Of a DNA stretch of 64,000 bases, positions 45,348-56,496 are shown one piece after another. The DNA is taken from NCBI GenBank assembly GCA_036850905.1, contig CM072098.1, forward strand, positions 45,692,781-45,756,780, in the 5' to 3' direction. Origin of the DNA: Luffa acutangula (lineage: Eukaryota > Streptophyta > Magnoliopsida > Cucurbitales > Cucurbitaceae). The first letter of the stretch is position 1. Each line of letters starts with the position of its first letter. A program made the position numbers and the translations under genes. The notes below the pieces were generated by a model, which had not been told where the DNA came from, ran no database searches, and was given only the letters and a program-made list of their open reading frames with translations.

Positions 45348-46925
45348 TTTAAAAACAAACCAGATTCAATTTTAATACGTATAATATAAATGGTATTTAA
45401 AGAAGAAAATGAGAGGTTAGCATTGAAAGAAGAAAACTTTTACCAAAGAAGAGGATGAAAGTGTCACCTACATTATTTAAGGAGGAAAGAAAAAAAAAAG
45501 TTAAAAAGGTATCATGGGCACACACTTAAAAATTGAAATGGCAAAATTGAAGTTTCTCCTCATTATACCTTTTATATATACTATACATAAAATTGATCAG
45601 GTTAAATTAAGTTATATGATAATTGTGCCCAAATTCAAATAAGTCCAAAAGCAAATTAAATAAGAATTTGGTCCAGAGCACAAATCCAAAGAGTTGAGTT
45701 TAAAGCCAAGTGAGCCCAAGGCGAAGTTATAAAGGAGACATTTAGGAAGGATTTTGAAAAAAAGCTGGAAGAACTCAAAAGACTCCTAGAAGATCAGGAG
45801 ACTCCCTAAAGCTCTTGAAGTCGAAAGACTCTTTAAAGACTAAAAATGCTTTAAAAATAAGAAAACTCCAAGACTTTTAAGATTAGAAGGTTTCGAAGAC
45901 CAAAATCTCCTTTGAATACCCAAAAATTTTGAGATAAGTTGAAGATATTTCCAGCACACAAAACTTGAAGACTTATTGATTCTTCAAGAAGTCAATAAGC
46001 CCAAGGCCAATCTAGAAAGATCAAAACGCCAAAGACCGATCCAAGATCAACAAGTCAAGGACCAGTGTCAAGGGTCAATCATCCAAGAAGATCCATAAGC
46101 ACCAATGGTCAATCCAAGAAGATCAATAACCTAGGACTGATAAAAGAAAATCAATAAGTCAAGGGTCGATCCAAGAAAATCAACAAGTCAAAAACAGACC
46201 CAAGAAATTAATGACTCTGTTGGAGAACAAGCTAAGCACTCCAATCCTTGAGTCAAGTTCACTTTCTTGAGAAAGAATCAAAGAATCATATAACAAAATT
46301 AAGTCCATATTTGGAAGTGATTTTGAAACGGTTAAAATCATTTGTCACGTTCAAAATCACTATGAAACATATTTTCATATCATCAAAATTGATTTTAAAT
46401 TATTAAAGACATGTTTCGAAATAATTTGGTGAATATACCAAAAGTGATTTTAATCATTTTAAAATCACTCACAAACATGCATTTAATTCAAGTTCACGCT
46501 AAGAAACTATTTGAAAACAACTTAACATTTGTATTTTTTTATTTTTTATTTTTGACAAACTCAACATTTGTATTTTTAAAGTTAACAAAAATCTCCAAAA
46601 GGATCATACATCAACTTTTCAATAATGATCAATGTCATGATGTGACATTAGTCAAAAAGTAACGTCAATATTGAAGAAAAGAAATAGTGATCACTCAAAA
46701 AAAAAAAAAAAACAAGAGAGAAAGAAAGAGAGTGATAATGCATAAAAACTATTTTTGAAAATAATGAATCATCATCATTGGGTTAATTTCTCCAATAATG
46801 TAATTTAAAAAAGAAATGACAAAATTAAGGTAGTTTTAAAAATTATAATTTTAATAATGTACTTAAAATAAAAAATTACAAATTAGAGGTGGAAGTTGAA
46901 AGTATTGACAAAAGTAGGGTGATAA
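45348..46925. repeat. Intergenic DNA with a degenerate minisatellite and a possible MITE
   Basis: From about 45975 to 46205 phrases like CCAAGAAGATCAATAAGTCA and AAGGGTCAATC recur every 30-35 bases with much variation. At about 46307-46483 TTGGAAGTGATTTT and AAAATCACTCACAAAC form inverted ends of a possible 180-bp MITE. No gene seen. Confidence 0.5.
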
Positions 46926-47278
46926 AAAATCGTGTACCATGTACACGAGTTTACCTTGGTTGACGTGGCAGTGAAGTGTACATTGGACCAAATTCACATC
47001 AGAATCGTGGAAAAAAACAACCATCTACAGTGTTGGATTTCGAGTGAATATGCGTGGAGTAAAAATAAAAGAATTCTACAACAAAAGTCAAGTACAGAAA
47101 CAAAAACACATTGACATTCAGAAACAAAAACACATTGAACGGCCGTATCCTATCTTCACATTGAAAGCTACTTTTGGTGGAGCAGCGGTGTCCTGTTTTC
47201 ACATCCACTCCCAACATTTCTTCTTCTAACCCCACCTCCCAAAAGCCTTAAAACCAACTCAAAATTGTAAACAAACTC

Positions 47279-47318
<40 letters not shown>

Positions 47319-47895
47319 GCAGCAAATCGCCAACAGGGGAAGAGGTTTTTGCAAATGGGTTTTGATGGAATTGGTTTCTAAGAGGAGAGATTAGAGAAGA
47401 AGCCCAAGAAGGAAGTTGGGAGCTCAGTTTTAGAAAAATACCCATTTGAGTTTCATCCATGAAATACTCGGAGACGACCTATTTTTGTTGTTTGAGAATG
47501 AGCATACATCTGAACGGCGACAAACAATGGACGGCGATGGAATGGCGGCAGACGATGGACGGCAACGGAACGACGGCAGACGATGCACGGCAACGGAACG
47601 GCGCGAGGGAGAAAAGAAAAAAAAAACTCTGAGATGGGTCTGTCGGCGCAAGGGAGAAAAGAAAGGATGGGGATAGGTTTTTTTTTAAAGAACTGGCGTA
47701 CCGCGTACGCGAGTGTTCTGGCGGCATCCGTGGCACACATGTCAGCTGATATGGTGTGCCACCTACGCAAATCGCGAACATGGGCTGCGATTTAGCCTGT
47801 AATCGCGAACATGGACCACGATTTACGTGAGAAATCGCGTTCCTGGACCACGATTTATGGAACTCGTGACCAATGTCCACGATTTATCTACTCTA
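46926..47895. repeat. Possible decayed transposon with GC-rich tandem repeats and palindromes
   Basis: GTACCATGTACACGAGT (46935-46951) and GTACCGCGTACGCGAGT (47698-47714) are related. Bases 47515-47605 are tandem units of about 31 bp built on GGCGGCAGACGATGGACGGC. Bases 47766-47888 hold four imperfect palindromes of the form AATCGCGAACATGGACCACGATTT. A run of A covers 47280-47315. Open frames overlap on both strands here, which is typical of repeats rather than genes. Confidence 0.5.
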
Positions 47896-48050
47896 AATTT
47901 GGAATTAGTTTCAAATCTACACTTTTTTTGTTATTTTTATTTTAAACTACATTATTTATGAAAAAAATCCCATCATTTTCATTTGAACTTTTCTTTTTTT
48001 CCTTTTTCACAACCCATGTGAAAATGAGAATTAAAACTTCTAACCTTTTC

Positions 48051-48093
48051 AATGGAGAATATATTTTTTTTTTTGAAATAATGGAGAATATAT
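48051..48093 (-). repeat. Tail-only retro-insertion with 14-bp target duplication
   Basis: AATGGAGAATATAT occurs at 48051-48064 and 48080-48093. Between them are ten T then GAAAT, that is ATTTC plus poly(A) on the minus strand. Confidence 0.8.
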
Positions 48094-48195
48094 ATTTTAA
48101 CAAGTAAGTTATACTTAAGTTGATATTAAATAACCATTAACTATTATACTATTAATCGTTCATAATATAGATTATTTGAGAACTTCAAGAATAAA

Positions 48196-48392
48196 GATAA
48201 GCCAACAAGAGCATAGTTCAACTGACGTAAAATTGTATTAATAAATTCATTAATAGTTAAATCTACACTACGCCTTATAATCCTGAGAAGTGAAACTTGA
48301 TACAAATGTTATTCAATGTCCTGTTAAACACTTTTGAAGTGTACGACTTTATGCCAGTTGAACTATACTATTGTTGGCAAACACGGTTGAAG
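48196..48392. repeat. Two SINE heads in opposite orientation
   Basis: Plus strand GCCAACAAGAGCATAGTTC near 48202 and minus strand GCCAACAATAGTATAGTTC read from about 48381. The heads lie outward and the tails meet in the middle. Confidence 0.6.
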
Positions 48393-48508
48393 CTTACAGA
48401 CCTATTAAACACAAAATTGAAAACTACAAAATATACATTTTTTAGACTAAACTTGTAATTTAATTATAAATTTATAATGGACGCCCCACAAAGATAATGA
48501 TGAAAGAG

Positions 48509-48617
48509 TAATAATTTGCCAAAGCAAACATAGATAATTGACATATACTCTCGACCAACAGGTCAGAGGTTCGAATCCTCACCCTGAAATGTTGGTGAAT
48601 TTAAAAAATAATAATAA
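48509..48617 (+). repeat. tRNA-derived SINE copy, well preserved B box
   Basis: CATAGATAATTGACATATAC, then CTCTCGACCAACAGGTCAG, then a perfect B box GGTTCGAATCC, then TGTTGGTGAATT and an A-rich tail. Confidence 0.7.
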
Positions 48618-48626
48618 TAATTTTAG

Positions 48627-49070
48627 GGGAAAATTACCTTTTTGGTCCCTGAGTTTTAAGGAATATGTGCGTTTAGTCCTAAGTTTTGAGAAATATGTTT
48701 AAAAGGTCCCTAAGTTTTCAAAATGGACATTTTTAGTCCTTGAGTTTTGAGAAATAAGTTTAAAAGGTCTCTAATATTATTTTTTTCATCTTTTTTAAAT
48801 TAATATTTTTGTATTGTTTTTTAATATTGAATGGTTTTGTAAATTAAAAAATTAAAAAGTATTAATTTAAAAAACTGAAAAAAAAAATATTAGGGACTTT
48901 TTTAACACATTTTTCAAAATTTAGAGACTAAAAAAAAATCTATTTTGAAAATTTAGGAACCTTTTAAACATATTTCTCAAAACTCAGATACTAAAAATGT
49001 CTATTTTAAAAACTTAGAGACCAAACGCACATATTTCTCAAAACTCAGGGACCAAAAAGTTATTTTTCCC
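48627..49070. mobile_element. Compact fold-back Mutator-like MITE (444 bp) with exact 9-bp duplication
   Basis: TAATTTTAG flanks it at 48618-48626 and 49071-49079. Starts GGGAAAATTACCTTTTTGG and ends CCAAAAAGTTATTTTTCCC. The arms of about 200 bp are complementary almost to the centre, with repeated GAGAAATATGTTTAAAAGG phrases. Related to but distinct from the 12072-13072 family. Confidence 0.92.
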
Positions 49071-49800
49071 TAATTTTAGAGAGAGAATGTTGTTGTAGAA
49101 GATCGAGAGAGAGAAAATCCGAGCAAGTTGCAGCTTCAAATGGATGAAATAGTGGTTGGAAAATGCTATTCTTATTTTAAAATACGCGTAAACTCATTAA
49201 TTAAGATGGGAGTCGTTAAATTTCCGCAACAAAAAGGGATGGTTGAGATTAAAATACGAGTTTTTTGCACTAATTTTTGTCCATGATGCTTGAATACCAC
49301 GTGCACAATAAGCTGTGAGAAACACGCGCGCCTTGCTGTCTCACAAGAATAGGCCCGTGCTGTCGACGCGCCTGCTTTTTCACGTCCTGCTAATAATGAC
49401 CTTTTTCATTGAGACAACATAATGTATTATTATAATTCTCCCCACAACTCAAAGCGAGCCTAGTTCAGTTGTAATTGACATGTATTCTAGACTAAATGGT
49501 CAGAAATTCGAATCTTTTCACTCTCAAATGTTGATGTACTACAAAATATATATATACAACTCTTCTCTAAAGAAAATTATGGTTCTTAAAATTTCGAGTA
49601 CTAAAATAATATTTTTCAAAAAGTAAAACCAATGCTATTAATCATATATCAAAATTAATTAATTTATATATATATTTTAAAAAAGAATATGTGGGTGTTA
49701 AAATGGTTTCATCTTGCAATATTTGATTGTCATGAAACTTGTGAGGATTTAGTATTTTAAGTATTGGAGAAGCAACATTAATCGTATTACATTAATCGTA

Positions 49801-49864
<64 letters not shown>

Positions 49865-50290
49865 GACAATGAAAATATCATTGTTGATACGTCGGAAAAG
49901 ATTGCTGATTCGGAATGAGGGCCAGATTAGGCTCCATCTCTCTCTTTTGTTTTCTGTTTTCACATTTGTTCTTAAAAAAAGATAGAAGAGCAAAACTCAA
50001 ACAAAAATATGAATGGTAAAAAAGAAAAATTAGATCTTATTTTTTCAACTTGAATATAATTTAATTAGACAATAATCTAACATTCAAAATGAATAATACA
50101 CATATCATGATCGATAAGTAAAATTTTGTATAGACCATCATTAAGAATTTGACATCTGAGAGAGAAAAGTGTAGAAGGAAAAGAGAGACGATAAATTTTT
50201 ATTTAAAAAAAAATAAATAGCTATTGAAAAATCTTAAATGGTTACTAATCAATGAGTAGGTAAGTATTATTATAAAAATATCTCTTAGGT
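49071..50290. other. Intergenic AT-rich DNA with a SINE and a (TA)n microsatellite
   Basis: A SINE copy at about 49447-49548 (GCCTAGTTCAGTTG and AATTCGAATCT) and a (TA)n tract of about 56 bases at 49806-49861. No gene. Confidence 0.6.
49806..49861. repeat. (TA)n microsatellite
   Basis: About 28 uninterrupted TA units; open frames of alternating Ile-Tyr here are artefacts. Confidence 0.95.
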
Positions 50291-50945
50291 TAAAAAAAAC
50301 ATTTTTGGTCTCTTAATTTTCATGAAAGTCATGATTTAGTCTTTGAACTTTAATTTGCAACAATCTAGTGTATTTTCAAATTTGTAACAAGTTATTCTCT
50401 GAACTACAATTTAATCCCTATGGTTTCAACTTTTGTAACAAATCAATCCTATCATTAAAAAGTTCACCAATTCTTTTTTGAGTTCAACAATATTTGGAAG
50501 TAGGGGGTTTTCGAACACATGATCTCTGGGCCATATACATACACTTTATGCTTTTTTTTTTTTTTTTGAAAAAATACACTTTATGTCATTTGAACTATGT
50601 TCTGGTTGGCAATTTCATCAAAATTAAGTGTCATTAAATTTACGTGTCTTTTTTTATTATTATTATGTAATGACTTGGTATTTGTAATTTATAAACATAT
50701 TTCGTCCATAATCAGTTTATCAATCTACATATGTTAAAAATTTTCATTAAATTATAATAATATTTTTCACGATAGAAACTAAATCTTACGAATTTTAAAA
50801 TTAAAGAATTAAATTATTATATATTAAAGTTTGGAGATTAAATTGTTACAAAGTGAAAGTATATAGACTCTTCTAGTTCAAATAGTAAATTATTACTTTC
50901 ATCAAAGTTCAAGGACAAAACAAATTTAGTCTTTTTCCTAAAGGT
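50290..50945. mobile_element. Decayed inverted-repeat element interrupted by a SINE
   Basis: Left phrases such as TTTTGGTCTCTTAATTTTCA and TTAGTCTTTGAACTTTAAT are mirrored on the right by AAAGTTCAAGGACAAAACA and TTAGTCTTTTTCC. A minus-strand SINE (50502-50612) lies inside. Confidence 0.45.
50502..50612 (-). repeat. SINE copy, minus strand, itself carrying a tail-only insertion
   Basis: Read on the minus strand: GCCAACCAGAACATAGTTC, AAATGACATAAAGTGTA, then an insert (50551-50573) and continuation through GTGTTCGAAAACCCCC. The insert C-T16-GAAAAA is flanked by ATACACTTTATG at 50539-50550 and 50574-50585. Confidence 0.75.
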
Positions 50946-51636
50946 TGAAGCTTACAATATAATCTCGCCCCTTTGTTTGAATTGTAATACTCTCCTATGT
51001 AAAATGATATATTGTAAAAAATAAAAATTAAATCACATTTTTGTTGACATAAATATAAATCAATTAGTAAAAAAAATTAAAAAATGTCTTAAATATTCTA
51101 TAGAAAAAAAAATCTCTCGAAAGACAAAGGTTAAAAAGCCCCACCCTTTTATTTGTATTATAATACTTTCATACAAAACTACAAATTGTAAAAAAGAAAA
51201 ATTAAATCTTATTTTGTCAAGCATATTACAACTCAATTAGTCAAAGAGATTAATAGAGTTCCTTAAACATTTGGTTGAAAAGACTCTATTTTTAAGGTTC
51301 AGATTTCATCCTTTTATTTGATTTGTAATATTAAAAGAAAATAAATCTTATTTGGTCTCAAAATTTATAATTTTTCTGCTCCAATTTATAAAATTGTGCA
51401 TAAAACTATTGCCTCTTTGTCATTAATTATTCATTTGATAATTTTATTATGATGACGATTATTATTATTATTAGTGGTTTCATCATTTGATGAAACCAAA
51501 ATTTAAGTTTCAAAATGGAAGGGAAGTTTCATTAAACGGTTAACAAAAATTAATAATAAGGATTGAAACAAACATTTCTCAATTACTTAAAAACCGAAAT
51601 AAATCATCTTTCGATAGAAATAAAACAATTAAAAAA
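50946..51636. other. AT-rich intergenic DNA
   Basis: I see no gene and no clear element. Confidence 0.4.
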
Positions 51637-52125
51637 GAGAATTTGCACGGAGTGACAAATAAGAATTATATAATTGCAAATATAGTACAATGTAGAAAAA
51701 TTGTAAATATAGCAAAATCTATCAGAGTATATTACTAATTGACACTTATAGACTCTGGTTAATTAGAATTTATCTGATAGACTTCGATTAAGAGTTTATT
51801 AGCGGTAGACTTTGATCAGTCAGAATCTATTAGTCCACTGATAGACCCACTGATAGACAGAGTCTATCAGTATCTATCGCTGATAGACTCTGGTTAATCG
51901 AACTCTATCAGTGAGTATCATTGATAGACTTTGATTAATCAAAATCTATCAACGATAGACACTGATAGAGTTTGAATAATCGGAGTCTATCAGTGATAGA
52001 CACAATAGAATCTTACGACAATTTTTTGGTCTTGTACAATTAATTTTGTTATATATGCAATTAGTTTGCAACTGTGTTATATTTGCTATTAATTTGGTTC
52101 AATTTGTCATCTATGCAACTGTCTC
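51637..52125. mobile_element. Inverted-repeat element containing a palindromic minisatellite
   Basis: Outer inverted repeats GAGAATTTGCACGG...GACAAAT and ATTTGTCATCTATGCAACTGTCTC. Between 51720 and 52010 a unit of 35-45 bp is repeated with variation, built on GACTCTGGTTAATC and GTCTATCAGTGATAGAC, the latter a palindrome. Flanks ATTAAAAAA and ATTACAAAA may be a diverged 9-bp duplication. Confidence 0.6.
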
Positions 52126-52168
52126 ATTACAAAAAATAGATATAAAATAAAATAAATATAAACATTTA

Positions 52169-53046
52169 GGGACTGTTTGGGGCGTTGAATTGGTTATAAT
52201 ATCTGGTGGTTATAATAATCTGGCAATTATAATAATCTGGGGGTTATAATAATCTGTGTTTGGGGTGCAGATTATTATAGTCTGGGATAAAATAATCTGT
52301 GTTTGGGGTGCAGATTATTTTAATCTGGGATAAAATAATCTGTGTTTGGAGTGTTGATCTGTTTTAACATGAGGTTCTGAATCAAAGGTTCAAACTGACT
52401 GTTTTCTTTTTCTAGTTTTTTTTAATGATATACAACACTTTGATTTGATTTAGGGTTATGTTTTTTTTTTTTTTTGTTACAAAGCAAAAAAGTTTAGGTT
52501 TTGTTATAGAAAAATCATATTAGTTAACTTTTAGTATTGCCAAAATAAAAATTGTAAATGTTTAGTTCAAAAATCATATTAGTTTTTTTTTTTATCAATA
52601 AAATCATTTGAAATAAACTTGAGTGTGGTAAATATAATTTCGTTTGAATGTTTTTTTTTAAGTTGATTAACCTTCAATGTTGTCAACGACTTTTCCGACA
52701 ACCTTTGATGTTTTTTTTCTTTATTTTTATTTTTTATATTTTTCAAAATGAAATTGAGAAGAAATATGGAAAAAAAAAATTGGTGGCCGGAAAAGTCGTC
52801 GGCGGTCGTCGGAAACTTCGCCGGCTGACGGCGGTCGGCGGTCGTCGGAAAAGTCAAGGAGTCGCATGGAAGAAGTGAGGAGATAGTTACTGTAGTGGAT
52901 TGAATAATTGTTACTGTAGAAAATGGATAAAATAATCGGGGGTTAAAATAACCCACCTCACCAATTATTTTTGTTGGTGCCCCAAACATTGAATAGGTTA
53001 TAATAAGGGAGGTTATTATAACCTATTCAGTGCCCCAAACACCCCC
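52169..53046. mobile_element. PIF/Harbinger-type non-autonomous element (878 bp)
   Basis: Ends GGGACTGTTTGGGGC and GCCCCAAACACCCCC, flanked by TTA on both sides (52166-52168 and 53047-53049). The left part has tandem GGTTATAATAATCTG and GTGTTTGGGGTGCAGATTAT units. The right part is GC-rich with CGGCGGTCGTCGGAAA repeated. The open frame on the minus strand (52989-52579) has no transposase motif. Confidence 0.8.
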
Positions 53047-53154
53047 TTAAAGACTTAAATAAAACGTAAATTTTAAAAAACCAAATTTTAAATTTTGTGG
53101 CATTTTTAATGACTCTGGCTATGGATTTAATAATTAAAATTAGCCGTTGTCACG

Positions 53155-53199
<45 letters not shown>
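53155..53199 (+). repeat. Poly(A) run of 45 bases
   Basis: A pure A run followed by CAC and 14 more A. No flanking direct repeat seen. Confidence 0.9.
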
Positions 53200-53200
<1 letters not shown>

Positions 53201-53649
53201 ACAAAAAAAAAAAAAATCCTATTATCGTACAAACATCAGACGAACTGAACTTTCCTATTCGGTTCCTGGAAATTTCTAGGAATTGTTTTCTGATTTTTTT
53301 TATTTATTTATTAAAAAAAAAAGAAATAAGGAACTGGATTTCATTTTCATCATTAAAAAAAGACTAATAAATTTAAGTGATATTTTATGCGAATAAAATC
53401 ATAAAAAATTATTCGTCTGGTACATCACAATATCATGAATGCTAGCGTGTTAGGTATGGTCATGAAATCTTCATTACTTTCTCTTCCTTTTCCCTTTTCC
53501 CCCCTTTTTAAGGACAAAATGCAAATATATGAGAAATTTTGTTATGCTAATTAATATTCTTTTTAATTAAGTTTGTTTACTACTTTTCTTTTTTTTTTTT
53601 TTACTCTATTAAAAAAAAAATTAAATCATTTTTTTCCACCTTATGTGTT

Positions 53650-54390
53650 CCTAAGAGTTTAGGAGACCTTAATTTTAGGGATATTGAAGGCTTTAATCAT
53701 GCCGTTATAGCTAAGTAAGTGTGGAGGATCCTAATAACCTGAGTTCCTTAGTAGCTAGATTCCTAAAAAGTCTTTATTTTCCAATATAAATATTCTCGAA
53801 GCTGTGGAGGGTAGATATTCTTCCTATCTTTGGGAGCGGTTATGGGGTAGGGACCTTCTGGTTAAAGGTTTGAGATACAGAATTGGGGATGGTGATAACA
53901 CATTAATGTTTAAAGATCCTTGGATTCCTAAGGAATCTACATTTAAGCCTATTTGTATTGATAGATCTTTAGTGAATGCTAGAGTTTCATATTTTCTTCT
54001 TGGATCAGGGGACTAGGATCTTCTTAGATTAAAAACTTCTGTTATGGATGATTATGATTACAATTTAATTAGGAGTATTCCTATCAATAAAAATTTAAGG
54101 GATAAACCAATTTGGCATTTCGACAAAACTGGGAAATATACAGTTAAAAAACAGATACAAATTGTTCCAAAAAAATCAAGATAGATGGTATTTCTTCTAG
54201 CCACCCTCCTATGGAGAAAATTTTGAATAAAATCTGGAAACTTAGAAGAATCCTTCGAAAATCAAACATTTTTGTTGGAAAGCCCTAAAAGAATCACTCC
54301 CTAACAATCATAATCTTGAGAAATTAATGTGTCAAATTTATGTCCTATGTGTGATTCTCATATTGAAAATACAGATCATATTTAGTGTTA
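53650..54390 (+). pseudogene. Non-LTR (LINE) retrotransposon fragment, region after the reverse transcriptase
   Basis: Pieces in different frames match the part of plant LINE proteins between the reverse transcriptase and the zinc-binding RVT domain: SLGDLNFRDIEGFNHAVIAK; then LWERLWGRDLLVKGLRYRIG (from 53804) with DGDNTLMFKDPWIP; then DYDYNLIRSIPINKNLRDK and KPIWHFDKTGKYTV. The frame is broken by a stop at 54014-54016 in place of the usual Trp codon, by several more stops and by frame changes. Catalytic reverse transcriptase motifs are absent, and no poly(A) tail or target duplication is evident. Confidence 0.8.
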
Positions 54391-55555
54391 AAAATAAAAA
54401 GAAGAAGAAAGAAACAAAGAAACGAAGAAAAAAAAAAGCACAAGTTTCTAACATGACTAGAGACATCAAATGATAAAATAAGGCGGATAAAAGACTATAG
54501 CATCACAAATTAGGAGGTAAACTTACTAAATTTAGTCAAATGTTAAAACCGCGTACCTCTCTATACATTTTCAAATTATATGATATTCTCCACTTTTTTT
54601 CGTCCGTCTATCAACGCATCAAACTTTAAAAATATTTGATAAATAATCCTTCAACTTTCAATTTTTGAGTCTAATATGTCGCTAACATATTCAAATTTAT
54701 TAAAAATAACCGATTTATTGTATTTAGAATCCTAAACTTTTAAGTTTGTGTCTGGTAGATCAATAAATCTTAAAAAAAAAAAAAAAGTCACATTAGGTAA
54801 GGGACTAGACAAATTTGAAACTTCACGAACTTATTAGACACGAATTCGAAACTGGAATTACTTAGTCGTATTTGAGCGGACAAGAAAACTAGTAAAAATT
54901 AATCCAAATAAGTTTTTAAAAACCAAAAAAAGTTTAGGTTAGACAATTTCCCATCCTCGTCACTAAAAACCCTGAAATTAGAGGCTGGTTAAGCTGCATT
55001 GCCGGATTCCTCAAAATCGAAACAAACAACACAAGCAAATCCCCAATTTAAAACCCTAAATTCGTCTCCCCAAAATTTCTCCTAATCGAAACCAACCCTC
55101 ACTCCGTCTTCTTCCTCCTCCTCCTCTGTAACCATGACTCTGAATTCCCTCTCCTGTCAACTCTTGCAGAGAACGGACTCCGACAGAGACCTCGACCAGC
55201 AAGATTACTTCTCCCGTCGCTTCGATTCGCCGGAGAGAAGCTGATCCGGCAACCTCTCTTTCCGGCCTCCCAATCCCCCGAACAGAGGAGTCCTGCCGGA
55301 GAACAACGTCGCTCCCATGGGCCACCGCCGTCGCCTTCGGCGGCCCTGGTAATGATTAGAAGCTCGGGGATGAGAAGGGATTGGAGCTTTGAGACTCTCA
55401 GCACAAAATCCGAAACGACGACGTAGCGGGGCAATTATGTCATTTCGAACAACCAATGGCAAATCCAGTAATTTTGCGAAACAATAGGGCTACTTTCATA
55501 AGTTCCCACCAAATATATTCAAGAACCACCAGTTCGCCTCATTCCTCTTCCCCCA
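54391..55555. other. Intergenic; possible short gene or promoter at 54950-55450
   Basis: 54600-54870 is a decayed inverted-repeat element like 31425-31860. From 54950 the base composition becomes gene-like. A plus-strand start at 55134 (MTLNSLSCQLLQRTDSDRDL) stops after 36 codons at TGA, but the same frame stays open for a further 34 codons. Other frames on both strands are open too, so I cannot say which, if any, is used. Confidence 0.35.
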
Positions 55556-55562
55556 TATATAT
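55555..55562 (+). promoter_or_regulatory. Possible TATA box upstream of the 124-aa gene
   Basis: ATATATAT is followed about 15 bases later by a (CT)n stretch of the kind found in plant leaders. Confidence 0.35.
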
Positions 55563-56121
55563 TCTCAGATTTTCTCTTCTCTCTCTCTCTCTCTCTTATT
55601 CTTCCGTTTTCCTCTTTCGCTCTCTCAATCTCTCGGTATATTAATCTCAACCCTAGAATCCTTACTTCTCCTTTTCCTCCGCCGTCTACGGCGGCGACTT
55701 TCCAGAACGCCGTCGGTGCTATAAATCTGGCCGTACTTTCTTCAGTCACCGCCGCAACGACCACCGCCTCTGGATCCGATTCCGTCGTATCGACGTTTCG
55801 GATTCGGTTTTTATCTCTCCCAAATTCTCTTGGATTTATCTGGGAATTTACGCTTGGACCCTTTTTCGTTGCTAAAGTTACTGACATTCACCGTTCTGCT
55901 TCTTTGGTTTTTTAACCGCACCAAGTTCTTTTATTATTATTTTCTTTTTTTCCTTTTTTAGTTTTTTTTTTCCTTTTATCATTTGCGATTTGAAATTTGT
56001 TACGTCCGAAACGTCCAACTCTAGTGATTTGACGGGTGAACCTTTCTAAGGAGTGCGATTTTACGATTTTACGATTTTACCCCTTTTGATAGTGCCACGT
56101 GGCATGATCTTAGGCTGAAAG

Positions 56122-56496
56122 ATGAGTGTTCACTCACGCACCACCACCACCATGTTGCCTCCTGGGGCGTCAAGGAAGCGAAAGGAGGTTGAGCCGCCGT
56201 TTGTGAAGCCGAAAGCTGCAGGAGCCGACTCGGTTGCGTCGAATCGGCTTCTAGCCGGCTACCTGGCTCACGAGTTTCTCAGCAGAGGCACTTTGTTTGG
56301 GGAGAAGTACGAGCCGGCTCGAAGCGAAGCCGCGTCCATGGCTAGCTGTTCGCCAGCCGAGTGTAAGAGGACGAAGCCGGAAGCCAGAAAGGAAAATCAG
56401 AGCTATGCTGAGGTGGCAAGCATCTTGAAGATGGATGGGGCCCACTTGCCTGGGATTGTTAACCCGGCCCAGCTCGCTCGGTGGATTAAAATGTGA
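56122..56496 (+). CDS. Small conserved plant protein (124 aa), single coding exon
   Basis: Starts MSVHSRTTTTMLPPGASRKR; the Met at residue 11 could also be used. It is soluble, basic at the start, with two blocks that look conserved: NRLLAGYLAHEFLSRGTLFG (about residues 41-60) and SYAEVASILKMDGAHLPGIV (about 98-117), ending PAQLARWIKM. No signal peptide, membrane segment or enzymatic motif. The pattern resembles a small plant-specific family for which embryo-sac-development-arrest names are sometimes used; I am not sure of that assignment and give no function. The leader, about 550 bases long, is CT-rich and contains three tandem copies of GATTTTACGA just before the start. The coding part is much richer in GC than the flanks. 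Confidence 0.7.
   Translation: MSVHSRTTTTMLPPGASRKRKEVEPPFVKPKAAGADSVASNRLLAGYLAHEFLSRGTLFGEKYEPARSEAASMASCSPAECKRTKPEARKENQSYAEVASILKMDGAHLPGIVNPAQLARWIKM

Noticed and set aside
47430..47880. Several overlapping open frames on both strands
   Set aside because: They fall in GC-rich tandem repeats and palindromes, are mutually exclusive and show no domain.
48509..48617. tRNA gene (perfect B box)
   Set aside because: The A box is poor, no cloverleaf can be drawn, an A-rich tail follows, and the same sequence recurs in truncated forms: it is a SINE. The same applies to 6410-6514 and 58421-58492.
49787..49993. Open frames with alternating Ile and Tyr
   Set aside because: Translation of the (TA)n microsatellite.
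52579..52989. Harbinger transposase or ORF2 in the element at 52.2-53.0 kb
   Set aside because: The 136-residue frame has no DDE or Myb-like motif and is partly made of short repeats.
55456..55887. Open frames on both strands in the leader of the 124-aa gene
   Set aside because: Sequence is CT-rich leader with low-complexity repeats; no conserved motif and position fits an untranslated region.
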